DNA of 64,000 bases. Origin: Lachnospiraceae bacterium (GTDB taxonomy: Bacteria; Bacillota; Clostridia; Lachnospirales; Lachnospiraceae). Within the stretch, counting starts at the first letter, position 1. The number at the start of each line of letters is the position of its first letter. Made by a program: the position numbers and the translations under genes. Location: assembly GCA_017480195.1 (NCBI GenBank), contig JAFVBE010000006.1:1-64000 (forward strand), given 5' to 3'. Positions 54,337 to 63,246 of the stretch are shown piece by piece. Below the pieces are notes generated by a model, which worked only from the letters and a program-made list of their open reading frames with translations, was not told where the DNA came from and did no database searches.

Positions 54337-56376
54337 TTATGCCTGAGTAGTAGCCTTAGTCTTAATTTCCTCGGTTACGCGCTTGATGAAATCTTCCTGA
54401 CTCATAGAACCTAAGTCACCATCTTCTCCACGCTTTCTGACTGATACGCTGCCATTCTCTACTTCATTGGCGCCTACGATGAGCATATATGGAAGCTTTT
54501 CAAGTCTTGCTTCACGTATCTTATACCCTATCTTCTCAGCACGCGTATCTACTGTTACTTTAACACCCTCAGCACGAAGATTATTCTTAACCTCCTCTGC
54601 ATAATCGTGGAACTTATCTGAGATAGGAAGTATTCGTACCTGCTCAGGCATAAGCCAGGTAGGGAGATTGCCTGCGTACTTTTCAATAAGCCATGCCAGA
54701 GTTCTCTCATAGCATCCCATGGAAGTTCTGTGGATGATATAAGGTCGCTTCTTTTCGCCATTAGCATCTATATAGTACATATCATATCTTTCTGCAAGGA
54801 ACATATCAAGCTGAACTGTAATCATCGTATCTTCCTTACCATATACATTCTTAGCCTGTATATCAAGCTTAGGGCCGTAGAAGGCTGCTTCACCTGCGAC
54901 CTCAGTATATTCAAGCCCTATGTCATCAAGTATTTCTCTCATGGCACCTTCAACTCTGTCCCAATCCTCTGCAGTTCCGAGATATTTGTCGCTGTTCTCA
55001 TGATCCCATTTAGACATACGATAGGTTACATCCTCTTCAAGTCCAAGAGTAGTAAGGCAATACTTGGCGAGTCTTACACAATCCTTAAATTCGTCAGCAA
55101 TCTGCTCAGGGGTACATACGAGGTGGCCCTCTGATATTGTAAACTGACGAACTCTTGTAAGTCCATGCATCTCACCGGAATCCTCATTTCTAAAAATGGT
55201 TGAAGTCTCACCCATTCTGTAAGGCAGGTCTCTATAGCTGTGCTGGGTTGCTTTATATACAAAATACTGGAATGGACAGGTCATAGGGCGAAGTGCCATA
55301 ACCTCTCTGCCTTCCTTATCGGCATATACATGCTCCTGTGCATTCTTCATGGCAACAGCGGTGTCATTGTAAAGCTTTTGATCTTCCTTTGCTGCCTCAT
55401 CGCTCATAAGGTCATCGTTTAAGACGAACATACCGTCTTTGTAGTGGAACCAATGGTCTGACAGCTTATACAGGTTGGATTTTGCCATAAATGGAGTTCT
55501 TGTTCTGACATAACCCCATTCATAATCCTCTAAATCCTCTATCCAGCGCTGAAGGGTCTGGATTATCTTAGTACCCTTTGGCATGAAAAGTGGAAGACCC
55601 TGACCGATTACATCTACGGTTGTGAAAAGCTGCATCTCACGACCTAATCTGTTGTGGTCGCGAAGCTTGATATTCTCAAGAAATTCAAGTCTTTCTTCAA
55701 GGTCTGCCTTCTTCGTAAATGCCGTACCGTATATTCTTGTAAGCATCTTCTTATTTGAGTCACCTCTCCAGTAAGCTCCTGAGGATGAAGTTAATTTAAA
55801 GAACTTTACTGCCTTAGTGTTCATAAGGTGAGGACCTGCACATAGGTCTGTAAAATCGCCCTGAGTATAGAAGCTTATTTTAGCATCCTCAGGTAAGTCA
55901 TTAATTAACTCAACTTTATATGGTTCATCTTTTTCCTCCATAAGTTTAATTGCTTCTTCACGAGGTAGAGTAAATGAAGTGATGTAATCACCGTTTTTGA
56001 CGATTTTTTTCATCTCTGCCTCAATCTTATCAAGGTCCTCTCTTGAAAGTGATGGCATATCAAAATCATAATAAAATCCATTGTCGATAGCAGGACCTAT
56101 AGTACATTTGGCATCAGGATAAAGGCGCTTTACAGCCTGTGCAAGTACATGGCTTGCCGTATGCCAGAATGTCTTTTTGCCGCCTTCATCATTAAAGGTA
56201 AGAATATTAAGGTTTACATCCTTATCAACTATTGTTCTTAAGTCAACAACCTCTCCGTCAATTTCTGCTGCGCATGCAACTCTTGCAAGTCCCTCACTGA
56301 TATCCTTCGCTATATCAATTGCTGACATAGGTGAAGCATATTCTTTTGAAGAACCGTCTTTCAAAGTAATTACCAT
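54337..56376 (-). CDS. thrS: Threonyl-tRNA synthetase
   Basis: The enzyme charges tRNA-Thr. The protein has 679 residues: a TGS domain (about 1-62), the editing domain with HTASHVLAQAVKRLYP (about 72), the class II catalytic core (motif 2 in FRNEDSGEMHGLTRVRQF, motif 3 in IIHRTSMGCYERTLAWLIE) and the anticodon-binding domain ending near VRKRGEDGDLG. AAAGGAAG precedes the ATG. A T-box leader at 56487-56715 controls it by reading uncharged tRNA-Thr. The gene lies 19 bases upstream of the beta-domain gene on the minus strand, and read-through is possible. Confidence 0.96.
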   Translation of the reverse strand: MVITLKDGSSKEYASPMSAIDIAKDISEGLARVACAAEIDGEVVDLRTIVDKDVNLNILTFNDEGGKKTFWHTASHVLAQAVKRLYPDAKCTIGPAIDNGFYYDFDMPSLSREDLDKIEAEMKKIVKNGDYITSFTLPREEAIKLMEEKDEPYKVELINDLPEDAKISFYTQGDFTDLCAGPHLMNTKAVKFFKLTSSSGAYWRGDSNKKMLTRIYGTAFTKKADLEERLEFLENIKLRDHNRLGREMQLFTTVDVIGQGLPLFMPKGTKIIQTLQRWIEDLEDYEWGYVRTRTPFMAKSNLYKLSDHWFHYKDGMFVLNDDLMSDEAAKEDQKLYNDTAVAMKNAQEHVYADKEGREVMALRPMTCPFQYFVYKATQHSYRDLPYRMGETSTIFRNEDSGEMHGLTRVRQFTISEGHLVCTPEQIADEFKDCVRLAKYCLTTLGLEEDVTYRMSKWDHENSDKYLGTAEDWDRVEGAMREILDDIGLEYTEVAGEAAFYGPKLDIQAKNVYGKEDTMITVQLDMFLAERYDMYYIDANGEKKRPYIIHRTSMGCYERTLAWLIEKYAGNLPTWLMPEQVRILPISDKFHDYAEEVKNNLRAEGVKVTVDTRAEKIGYKIREARLEKLPYMLIVGANEVENGSVSVRKRGEDGDLGSMSQEDFIKRVTEEIKTKATTQA

Positions 56377-56486
56377 AATTAATACTTCCTTTCTTTCAAT
56401 CCGTTTTATGTGATAAGCATATCAACCAGAAAAACTTTTATGCAAGCATAGGTTTTTCTGTTTGATGGGCTTATCGCATAAGAAAA

Positions 56487-56715
56487 GTCCCCAGTGTATA
56501 AAGATACACTAGGGACGATAAATCGCGGTTCCACCCTAATTCCGTCGGATTAACCGACAGCACTTAATTCAGATTATAACGTAATCAACGGCTTGCTTTT
56601 ATTCACAAGCGGCTCCGAGGTAGTTTTCAGATAAGCGTTTTATAAATTCTCTCTCAGCGGGTAGCGGAATTCTCTCTGTATAGCGTCATTATCTTACTCG
56701 TCTCATCATAGCCTG
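56487..56715 (-). promoter_or_regulatory. T-box riboswitch of thrS
   Basis: On the minus strand the T-box sequence AATTAGGGTGGAACCGCG is at 56524-56541. The terminator stem GTCCC-TAGTGTAT / ATACACT-GGGGAC, followed by TTTT, is at about 56487-56517. The stem I region contains AGAGAGAA and GCTGAGAG, and ACT-ACC (56624 to 56619) sits at the specifier position, before CTCGGAG. Both are threonine codons, and ACT is the better placed. Uncharged tRNA-Thr would stabilise the antiterminator and allow thrS transcription. Confidence 0.93.
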
Positions 56716-56738
56716 TTTAATTTATTTGGTTAGAATTG

Positions 56739-56767
56739 ATTGTAGTTTTACTTGCTCAAAAAGTCAA
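56739..56767 (-). promoter_or_regulatory. thrS promoter
   Basis: On the minus strand TTGACT (56767-56762) and TACAAT (56744-56739) are separated by 17 bases. The predicted start lies just before the T-box stem I. Confidence 0.65.
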
Positions 56768-56917
56768 GTGGAAATAATTATTTTTTTATATGTTTTTAAT
56801 TTTGAGTGCAAAGTATAAATAAATTTGTTATAATACGAATCAAATGCTAATGATTTTTTTGACAAATGGCATTGTTACTATAGAGGTTCTTAATGTTGTA
56901 TTATGGGAGGTATTAGA

Positions 56918-57895
56918 ATGGGACTTTTTGGAAATGTATTTGAGAAGAAGATTTGTTCGGTCTGTGGAGAAGAGATTAAACTATTGGGTAACAGAAAACT
57001 GGAGGACGGTAATCTGTGTAAGAATTGTACCAATAAACTGTCGCCATGGTTTTCAGAGCGACGTCACAGTACGGTTGACAGTATTAAAGAGCAGCTAAGT
57101 TATCGTGAAGCAAATCAGATGGCGGTAAATAATTTCCGTCCGACAAGAACGATAGGTGAGCATTACAAGCTTTACATAGACGATATAAATCATAAATTTA
57201 CAGTTTCAAAGTCTAATAATTTTATGGAAGAAAATCCTGATATTCTTGATTTCTCTCAGGCTGTAAGCTGTGAACTTAAGATTGACGAAAGCAGGAGAGA
57301 ACTTAAAAGAACCGTAGACGGCAGGCAGGTTAGCTACACACCGCCCAAATATGAGTATTCATATACTTTCAAGGCGACTATATATGTAAGCGGCAATCCT
57401 TATTTTGATGATATGCAGTTCTCAATAAGTAACGGTTCGGTAAATACCGGTGAGCATAATATGTCAAATTCTGTTGTAAATACGGGTTGGACAGTGAACA
57501 GTTCCTATGGTACAGAAAGAAATCTGGAAAAGTATTATAAATACATAAATATTGGAAATGAGATGAAGCAGGCTATAGATAGCATGAGGATGCAGGTGGG
57601 AGTGCCGGCATCACAGGCAGGTGTGCCGTATATGCAGCCCGGAATGAGTGCGGAGGACGCATATTTTGCTCAGGCAGCAGAGGTAGCCAGACAGGCTGAG
57701 GAATTTAAGAAGCATGCATATACAGGAGCCCCTGTACAAGCGCAGCCGTATAATAACAGTCAACCACAACAACCATTTCAGCCACAGCCTGCTCCACAGA
57801 TGAGTGCTTCAGCCGTAACCTGTCCATATTGTGGCAGTACAATGACGCCGACGGCAGATGGACATTGTACCGTATGCAGCGCTCCGCTTAGTTAA
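56918..57895 (+). CDS. DUF4428-like protein with two zinc-binding ends
   Basis: The protein has 325 residues and no membrane helix. The N-terminal zinc motif (CSVCGEEIKLLGNRKLEDGNLCKNC) followed by the WFSERRHSTVDSIKEQLSYRE helix matches DUF4428. The middle is a beta-rich domain (about 80-200). The last 90 residues contain a Q/P-rich segment (QPQQPFQPQPAP) and a C-terminal zinc ribbon (CPYCGSTMTPTADGHCTVC). The start at 56918 follows GGGAGG at 56905-56910. Function unknown; it shares the zinc-ribbon plus Q/P-rich style with the cluster at 50-53 kb. A GC-rich palindrome follows 15 bases after the stop. Confidence 0.75.
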   Translation: MGLFGNVFEKKICSVCGEEIKLLGNRKLEDGNLCKNCTNKLSPWFSERRHSTVDSIKEQLSYREANQMAVNNFRPTRTIGEHYKLYIDDINHKFTVSKSNNFMEENPDILDFSQAVSCELKIDESRRELKRTVDGRQVSYTPPKYEYSYTFKATIYVSGNPYFDDMQFSISNGSVNTGEHNMSNSVVNTGWTVNSSYGTERNLEKYYKYINIGNEMKQAIDSMRMQVGVPASQAGVPYMQPGMSAEDAYFAQAAEVARQAEEFKKHAYTGAPVQAQPYNNSQPQQPFQPQPAPQMSASAVTCPYCGSTMTPTADGHCTVCSAPLS

Positions 57896-57910
57896 GCTTA
57901 CTAATAATAT

Positions 57911-57976
57911 CGCCCACAGGGACGGGGGAAAGGGGCAGCTTTTAAAAGTTGCCCCTTTCCCCCGTCCCTGTGGGCG
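57911..57976. repeat. GC-rich near-perfect palindrome, copy 4
   Basis: Two 33-base arms (57911-57943 and 57944-57976) match with a single mismatch and no spacer. The core GGGACGGGGGAAAGGGGC is identical to copies 2 and 3. It lies between two convergent genes. Confidence 0.92.
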
Positions 57977-57998
57977 AGTAATGTGCAGAACTTAAATT

Positions 57999-58766
57999 TT
58001 AAAACGATTTGTCCACAAATGGTATGGCACGGTGGATATAGGTTATATCCTCAGAGGCGTCATAAGAAAATGCTATGTTGACATTTACGCGTTCGTTATT
58101 TTGATATACGAATTCATCTATATCATTGCTGTACCCGTAGATACAGATAACATCATCAAACTCAGTTCTGTCAACCTCAACTGCGCCCGTTTCCTCAAGG
58201 AATCTGTCTATATATGCGTCAAGCTCGCTATCAATAAGTTCGCCCTTTTCCTGACTTAATAGATAGATATTTGTGTTAGCTTCCATTCCAAGCTCGGCAT
58301 AAATGTTCTTTAGTTTTTCCTTAAATTCATAGGCGGTTGTTCCATTGCTTCCTTTCAAATTAATCTCAACTAAAATATAATTTTCATAGGTCGGCTGCTC
58401 GTATTTATCAGTTGTATAAAGTGTTATTACCTTTATTTGAGTATCTGCCTGCTGTCCGTATTTGTTCAAAGTGGTAACTTCATTCTTAATCTGCTCATCC
58501 TTCTTGCTGGTTACCTCATAGCCTGAGTTTATACCAAGCTTCTTCGCCAGATTTTTAACCATACTCTCACGGCTTGGAACACTGATATAATCAGAGCCAT
58601 AATAAGAGTATGCTTTCACAGTGCCGAGCGCCAGGTTATTAATATCCTCACTCATAACCTGTTCTACCATCCGCTTCTCACGGTCAATCGATGCATTAAT
58701 AATAAGCTGCAAAAAAATAGCCAGCCATATAAGAATAAGTACATAAACCTTAGTCCTTCTGTTCAT
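57999..58766 (-). CDS. YwmB-like (TATA-box-binding-like fold) anchored protein
   Basis: The protein has 255 residues. One membrane helix (about 4-24) anchors it. The rest follows the YwmB family: the middle FKEKLKNIYAELGMEANTNIYLLSQEKGEL and the end ETGAVEVDRTEFDDVICIYGY with VNVNIAFSYDASEDITYIHRAIP resemble the two halves of that fold. The family is found in Firmicutes near wall-synthesis genes, and its role is unknown. GAGGTG lies 7 bases before the ATG at 58766. It is convergent with the DUF4428 gene and divergent from tyrA. Confidence 0.62.
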   Translation of the reverse strand: MNRRTKVYVLILIWLAIFLQLIINASIDREKRMVEQVMSEDINNLALGTVKAYSYYGSDYISVPSRESMVKNLAKKLGINSGYEVTSKKDEQIKNEVTTLNKYGQQADTQIKVITLYTTDKYEQPTYENYILVEINLKGSNGTTAYEFKEKLKNIYAELGMEANTNIYLLSQEKGELIDSELDAYIDRFLEETGAVEVDRTEFDDVICIYGYSNDIDEFVYQNNERVNVNIAFSYDASEDITYIHRAIPFVDKSF

Positions 58767-58990
58767 AAAAATCACCTCACAAAAATTTATAAAGTAATTC
58801 TTGACTACTTACATAAAATCTAATCATTTCCACAATCAAAAAACAAATCATTACCTTGACGGCTCGTATTAAATCACTTATCATAAGTTTGAAGTATAAT
58901 AGGATATTGCGAATCCTTTACAAAACATCCGGCAATTGTAGGATTTGCAATATCATAGCAGCAATTGTAATTTTGAAAGGAAGAAAAGAA

Positions 58991-59827
58991 ATGATAGTAG
59001 GTATAGTTGGACTGGGACTTATAGGCGGTTCATTTGCAAAGGCATACAGCAATCATGATGACCATGAGGTGTTGGGTTTTGATATAAATGAAAATGTAAT
59101 GAAGAAAGCTTTTGATGAGAAGACAATATCAGGAGAATTAAATGAGAATAGTATATCTTCCTGTGATTTATTGCTTATAGCATTATATCCCCAAAAGAGT
59201 GTGGAATATCTTGAGAAAATGGCGCCTTATATATCCAAGGAAACTATGGTTATCGACTGCTGCGGTGTGAAGGGATATGTGTGTGAGAGGTGTTTCCCGA
59301 TAGCTGATAAATATGGATTTACATTTATTGGTGGACATCCTATGGCGGGCAGACATTACTCGGGATATGAGTATAGTATGAAGAATATGTACAATGGTTC
59401 ATCGATGGTATTAGTGCCGCAGAGCTTAGATGACGAAGCCGTTATAGAGCGTGCCAAAAAGCTGCTCTCACCTATTCAGTTTGGAATCTTTACCGTCTGC
59501 GATGCCAAGAGGCATGATTCCATGATAGCCTTTACCTCACAGATGGCTCATATAGTGTCAAATGCTTATGTGAAAAGTCCGACGGCGAGAGACCATGACG
59601 GATTCTCTGCCGGAAGCTACAAGGATTTAACCAGAGTCGCATGGTTAAATGAAAATATGTGGACGGAGCTTTTTCTTGAGAATAAAGATAGCTTGCTTAC
59701 GGAACTTAACTGTTTTATTAATTCCATATCAGAGTACAGGGATGCTATTGAGAATGATGATGCCGATACTTTGAGAAAACTGCTTCATGACGGAAAAATG
59801 TGCAAAGAAGAGATTGACGGAATATAA
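58991..59827 (+). CDS. tyrA: Prephenate dehydrogenase
   Basis: This enzyme oxidises prephenate on the way to tyrosine. The protein has 278 residues and no ACT or chorismate-mutase part. The NAD-binding segment is VGIVGLGLIGGSFAKA at the start, and the substrate region is GGHPMAGRHYSGYEYS, followed by FTSQMAHIVSNAYV. The start at 58991 follows GAAAGGAAG; the longer frame upstream to 58856 has no site. It is a single gene here; other aromatic genes are not in the window. Confidence 0.9.
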   Translation: MIVGIVGLGLIGGSFAKAYSNHDDHEVLGFDINENVMKKAFDEKTISGELNENSISSCDLLLIALYPQKSVEYLEKMAPYISKETMVIDCCGVKGYVCERCFPIADKYGFTFIGGHPMAGRHYSGYEYSMKNMYNGSSMVLVPQSLDDEAVIERAKKLLSPIQFGIFTVCDAKRHDSMIAFTSQMAHIVSNAYVKSPTARDHDGFSAGSYKDLTRVAWLNENMWTELFLENKDSLLTELNCFINSISEYRDAIENDDADTLRKLLHDGKMCKEEIDGI

Positions 59828-59971
59828 AAACACGGTTTTATGCGGTTTGCAACTGCCGGTTGACACATTTCAAGCTGCCGGTTGGTAGCAGGTAAATAAA
59901 AAAAATGATTAAATTAGCTCAACGGATGAAACAAATCATCGGATTAAAGATTAATAAGGAGGGAGCTAATT

Positions 59972-60964
59972 ATGATAATGGCAGATAAGATTATCAGATT
60001 AAGAAAGAAAAACGGATGGTCACAGGAGGAACTGGCAGATAAGCTTGATGTGTCGCGTCAGGCAGTGTCAAAGTGGGAGGCAGCTCAGTCTGTTCCCAAT
60101 CTTGATAAGATTTTGCAACTGAGTGAGCTTTTTGGAGTTACAACAGATTATTTACTTAAGGATGAAATAGAAGATGAGGAATTTACCGATAATGATGATA
60201 TTGACTCTGTAAAAAAGATTACGCTTGGGGATGCAAATAAATATCTTGATACAGTTAAAGCTAATTCTAAAAAAACATCTTTTGCTACTTTTTTATGTAT
60301 TATATCAGCAATACCTATGTTGGTTCTTATAGCAGTTAGTCAGATAAAATCAGTCGGACTGTCTGAAGATGCGGCAGCGATTATAGGTATAGGTTGTTTA
60401 ATCCTTATAGTAGCACCTGCGGTCGCATTATTTATTTATGTGGAATCGGTAAGTGAACCTTTTGATTTCATTGAAAAAGGAGAGTTTTCAACCGAATACG
60501 GCGTTAAAGGCATGGTTTCCGAAAGAAAAAAGGAATATGAGAATGAGCATACAAAAGATATTATTGTCGGAGTAATAATGTGTGTTGTTTCGCCTGTTCC
60601 GCTTTTAATAGCTTCATTTTGGGATATTGATTTTGTTATGATGCTTACTGTTGCTTTACTGCTTTTTATAGTTGGTATCGGAGTAATGAGGCTTGTCAAA
60701 ACAAATTCTTACTGGGATGCAATGTCAACACTTCTTAATGAAGAAGAGTTTGCAAATGAAAGAAAAAAAGAGAATAAGCTTGTGGATAGTCTTGAAACTA
60801 TATATTGGCTTATTTTTACAGCTATTTATCTGACATGGAGCTTTCTTACCAATGATTGGGGTAAAACATGGATTGTCTGGCCGGTTGCAGGTGTACTCTT
60901 TGCAGCATATTCTGAAGTGATAGAAATGATTGTTGAAAAAAAGAAGGAAAAATCCGAACAATAA
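59972..60964 (+). CDS. XRE-family regulator with C-terminal membrane helices
   Basis: The protein has 330 residues. Residues about 3-60 form an HTH_3 domain (KKNGWSQEELADKLDVSRQAVSKWEAAQS). An acidic linker follows, then six or so predicted membrane helices grouped as two pairs (about 105-160 and 205-250) and a last pair (about 280-320). AAGGAGGG lies 8 bases before the ATG. It resembles the membrane-tethered regulator at 14953 in plan but is longer. What it senses is unknown. Confidence 0.85.
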   Translation: MIMADKIIRLRKKNGWSQEELADKLDVSRQAVSKWEAAQSVPNLDKILQLSELFGVTTDYLLKDEIEDEEFTDNDDIDSVKKITLGDANKYLDTVKANSKKTSFATFLCIISAIPMLVLIAVSQIKSVGLSEDAAAIIGIGCLILIVAPAVALFIYVESVSEPFDFIEKGEFSTEYGVKGMVSERKKEYENEHTKDIIVGVIMCVVSPVPLLIASFWDIDFVMMLTVALLLFIVGIGVMRLVKTNSYWDAMSTLLNEEEFANERKKENKLVDSLETIYWLIFTAIYLTWSFLTNDWGKTWIVWPVAGVLFAAYSEVIEMIVEKKKEKSEQ

Positions 60965-61032
60965 TTTATAGAATAGAATATTACGACTCTTTGGTTCATA
61001 TTATGTAGTAAATAAAATTTGGGAAGTATGAT

Positions 61033-61500
61033 ATGAAAAAGAGCATGTTTAAAACAGGGCGCAGTGTTTTGATATTAACATTTGCGCTCTTTCTTTGCCT
61101 TTTGATGGTGGGGTGTGATTTTCGTCAGAAAAATAGTGAGAAGGAAAAAGTCGAATATTCGGTGTGTGCCGAGACTGAGATACCAAAGGAGCTAAAGGAT
61201 ATAATTGAGGAGAAGAAAACAGGCAGGTTTAAGTTAAGCTATGTAAATAACGATGCTATGTACATAGCCATAGGATATGGTGAGCATAACAGACAGAATT
61301 TAAGTGTCACGGTAGAGGATTTATTCAAGACGAGTAATTCAATCTTTGTTGTGACGAATTTATTTACTGAGGAGGAACTTGGCAATCAGAGTGATGCGAC
61401 TGCATCAGATGCGAGGGTATCCGGAGAGGCGTCCATGTATCCGTATATTGTAATAAAATGTGAGAAGAGCGAGCTTCCGATTGTATTTGATGTTGATTAG
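61033..61500 (+). CDS. PrcB-like lipoprotein
   Basis: The protein has 155 residues. A lipoprotein signal peptide ends in LLMVGCD, so it should be anchored outside the membrane. The body follows the PrcB_C pattern weakly: VEYSVCAETEIPKELKDIIEE, MYIAIGYGEHN, SIFVVTNLF and, near the end, YPYIVIKCEKSELPIVF. Lipoproteins of this type occur in Clostridia near spore or envelope genes; the role is unknown. It lies 78 bases upstream of sipL in the same direction. Confidence 0.62.
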   Translation: MKKSMFKTGRSVLILTFALFLCLLMVGCDFRQKNSEKEKVEYSVCAETEIPKELKDIIEEKKTGRFKLSYVNNDAMYIAIGYGEHNRQNLSVTVEDLFKTSNSIFVVTNLFTEEELGNQSDATASDARVSGEASMYPYIVIKCEKSELPIVFDVD

Positions 61501-61578
61501 TGAGGGCTGGCATATTTTATATGCTGCCCGAATATAATCATATTATAATCGGAAATTTTATAAGTATATGGAGGCATT

Positions 61579-63132
61579 ATGGATTTTAGTAAAAAAGATA
61601 TACATACCAGCGTACTAAAGGAATCAAAGGTTTCACAGCTTACCATAGATGATGATTTTAACATACCTGACAGTAAAAAGGATGTAGAGAAGATAATCGC
61701 CCGTAATGGTAATATAGTAGTTGAAGAGATTTCTGCAGAAGAGGGCAAGGTTAGAATTGCAGGAACAGTTTATTTTAAAATTCTATACAAGACAGTAGAT
61801 GAGGAAAACAGTGATTTAGAGGTATATCAGAATGAGATACCATTTGAAGACAATATCAGTATAGATGGGGTGAACAGGAGCAGCCGCGTAGAAGCAAGGT
61901 GTATACTTGAAGACCTGTCGGTAAGCATAATTAACTCAAGGAAGCTTGAGGTGCGAGGTCTGATAAGCAACCATGTAAATGTATATGACAATATAGATGT
62001 GAATTGTGCTATAGATCTGGAGAATGGTAATGGCATAGAGTGCCAATATACCAAGGTGGATGTAACTAATACAAGAATTGTAAAAAGGGATGTATTTAAA
62101 ATAAAAGAGGAGCTCGAGCTGGCACAGAATAAGCCTAATATAGATGAAATTCTGTGGTCTGATATTGCGCTCAGAAATATCGAAGCCAAGAGCATGAAGG
62201 ATAAATTAGAAATTCGTGGTGAGGTTGAAATATTTGTCATATATAAAAGCAATGATGAGCATATGCCGGCACAGTACATATTTTCAGTAAGAAGTATAGT
62301 TAAGGAGATAGAGTGCTTCGGGGCGACGGAGGATATGATTGTAGAGGCAGATGTCACCATAGGTAAGGGGGATATGAGCGTAAAACCGGATGCGGACGGT
62401 GAGGATAGGATAATTGCCGTAGATTATAATGTGGATATGAATATCAAGCTGTATGAGGATGAGGAGATAAGACTGCTAAGTGATATGTACTCTCCACAGG
62501 TTGAAATTGAGCCTGATACAGAGAGCCTTATATATGAGAACCTTCTAATGAAGAATACCGCTTTGGTAAATGTGGCTCATAGACATAAGCTTGAATCAGA
62601 TGATAAGAAGGTGCTCCAGATATGCCATATCTACGGGGATGTATTTTTGGATGATGTGAGCTTTGACGATAATCAGGTCAATGTAGAGGGTATTATAAAG
62701 ACATATATATTATTCATTTCTTCCGATGATGATCCGATGGACTGCATAGAGGTTGATATACCATTTGAACATACGGTAGATACGATTAATCTTATGGATG
62801 ATTATAATGTCAAGGTTATCCCTTGTCTGACTCAGCTTAGTGCCAGCCTTGTCAATAGTCAGGAGATAGAGATTAAGGCACAGGTTGGCTTGCAGATAAT
62901 GGTATTTTGTGTCAATAATATGGATGTGATCACAGATATGACAGTCTCTCCAATAGATTATGATAAGAAAGCAGCTATGCCCGGCATAGCCGGATATATA
63001 GTCAGGAAGGGGGATACAATCTGGTCCGTCGCAAGAAAATATTATGCTACAACTGAGTCGATAAGAAGTGTAAACAATCTTGAAAATGATGAAATAAACG
63101 AGGGCGACAGACTTATTGTAGTCAAGTCGTAA
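61579..63132 (+). CDS. sipL: SPOCS-domain (DUF3794) and LysM protein, SipL-like
   Basis: The protein has 517 residues without a signal peptide. Three DUF3794/SPOCS domains (about 30-150, 180-300, 330-440) are followed by one LysM domain at the end (YIVRKGDTIWSVARKYYATTESIRSVNNL, about 472-515). This order is that of SipL, which binds SpoIVA and helps anchor the spore coat in Clostridioides difficile, analogous to SpoVID. GGAGG lies upstream of the ATG. Its presence suggests the organism has, or recently had, sporulation genes. Confidence 0.85.
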   Translation: MDFSKKDIHTSVLKESKVSQLTIDDDFNIPDSKKDVEKIIARNGNIVVEEISAEEGKVRIAGTVYFKILYKTVDEENSDLEVYQNEIPFEDNISIDGVNRSSRVEARCILEDLSVSIINSRKLEVRGLISNHVNVYDNIDVNCAIDLENGNGIECQYTKVDVTNTRIVKRDVFKIKEELELAQNKPNIDEILWSDIALRNIEAKSMKDKLEIRGEVEIFVIYKSNDEHMPAQYIFSVRSIVKEIECFGATEDMIVEADVTIGKGDMSVKPDADGEDRIIAVDYNVDMNIKLYEDEEIRLLSDMYSPQVEIEPDTESLIYENLLMKNTALVNVAHRHKLESDDKKVLQICHIYGDVFLDDVSFDDNQVNVEGIIKTYILFISSDDDPMDCIEVDIPFEHTVDTINLMDDYNVKVIPCLTQLSASLVNSQEIEIKAQVGLQIMVFCVNNMDVITDMTVSPIDYDKKAAMPGIAGYIVRKGDTIWSVARKYYATTESIRSVNNLENDEINEGDRLIVVKS

Positions 63133-63246
63133 AATGTTAAGAAATGTAAATTTTTTTTAAAATTTGATAAATAATCTTTACTTTTAAATAGTTTCCATAT
63201 AAAATGAACATATTATGCTTTAGAATAAAACTATTGGAGATATGTT

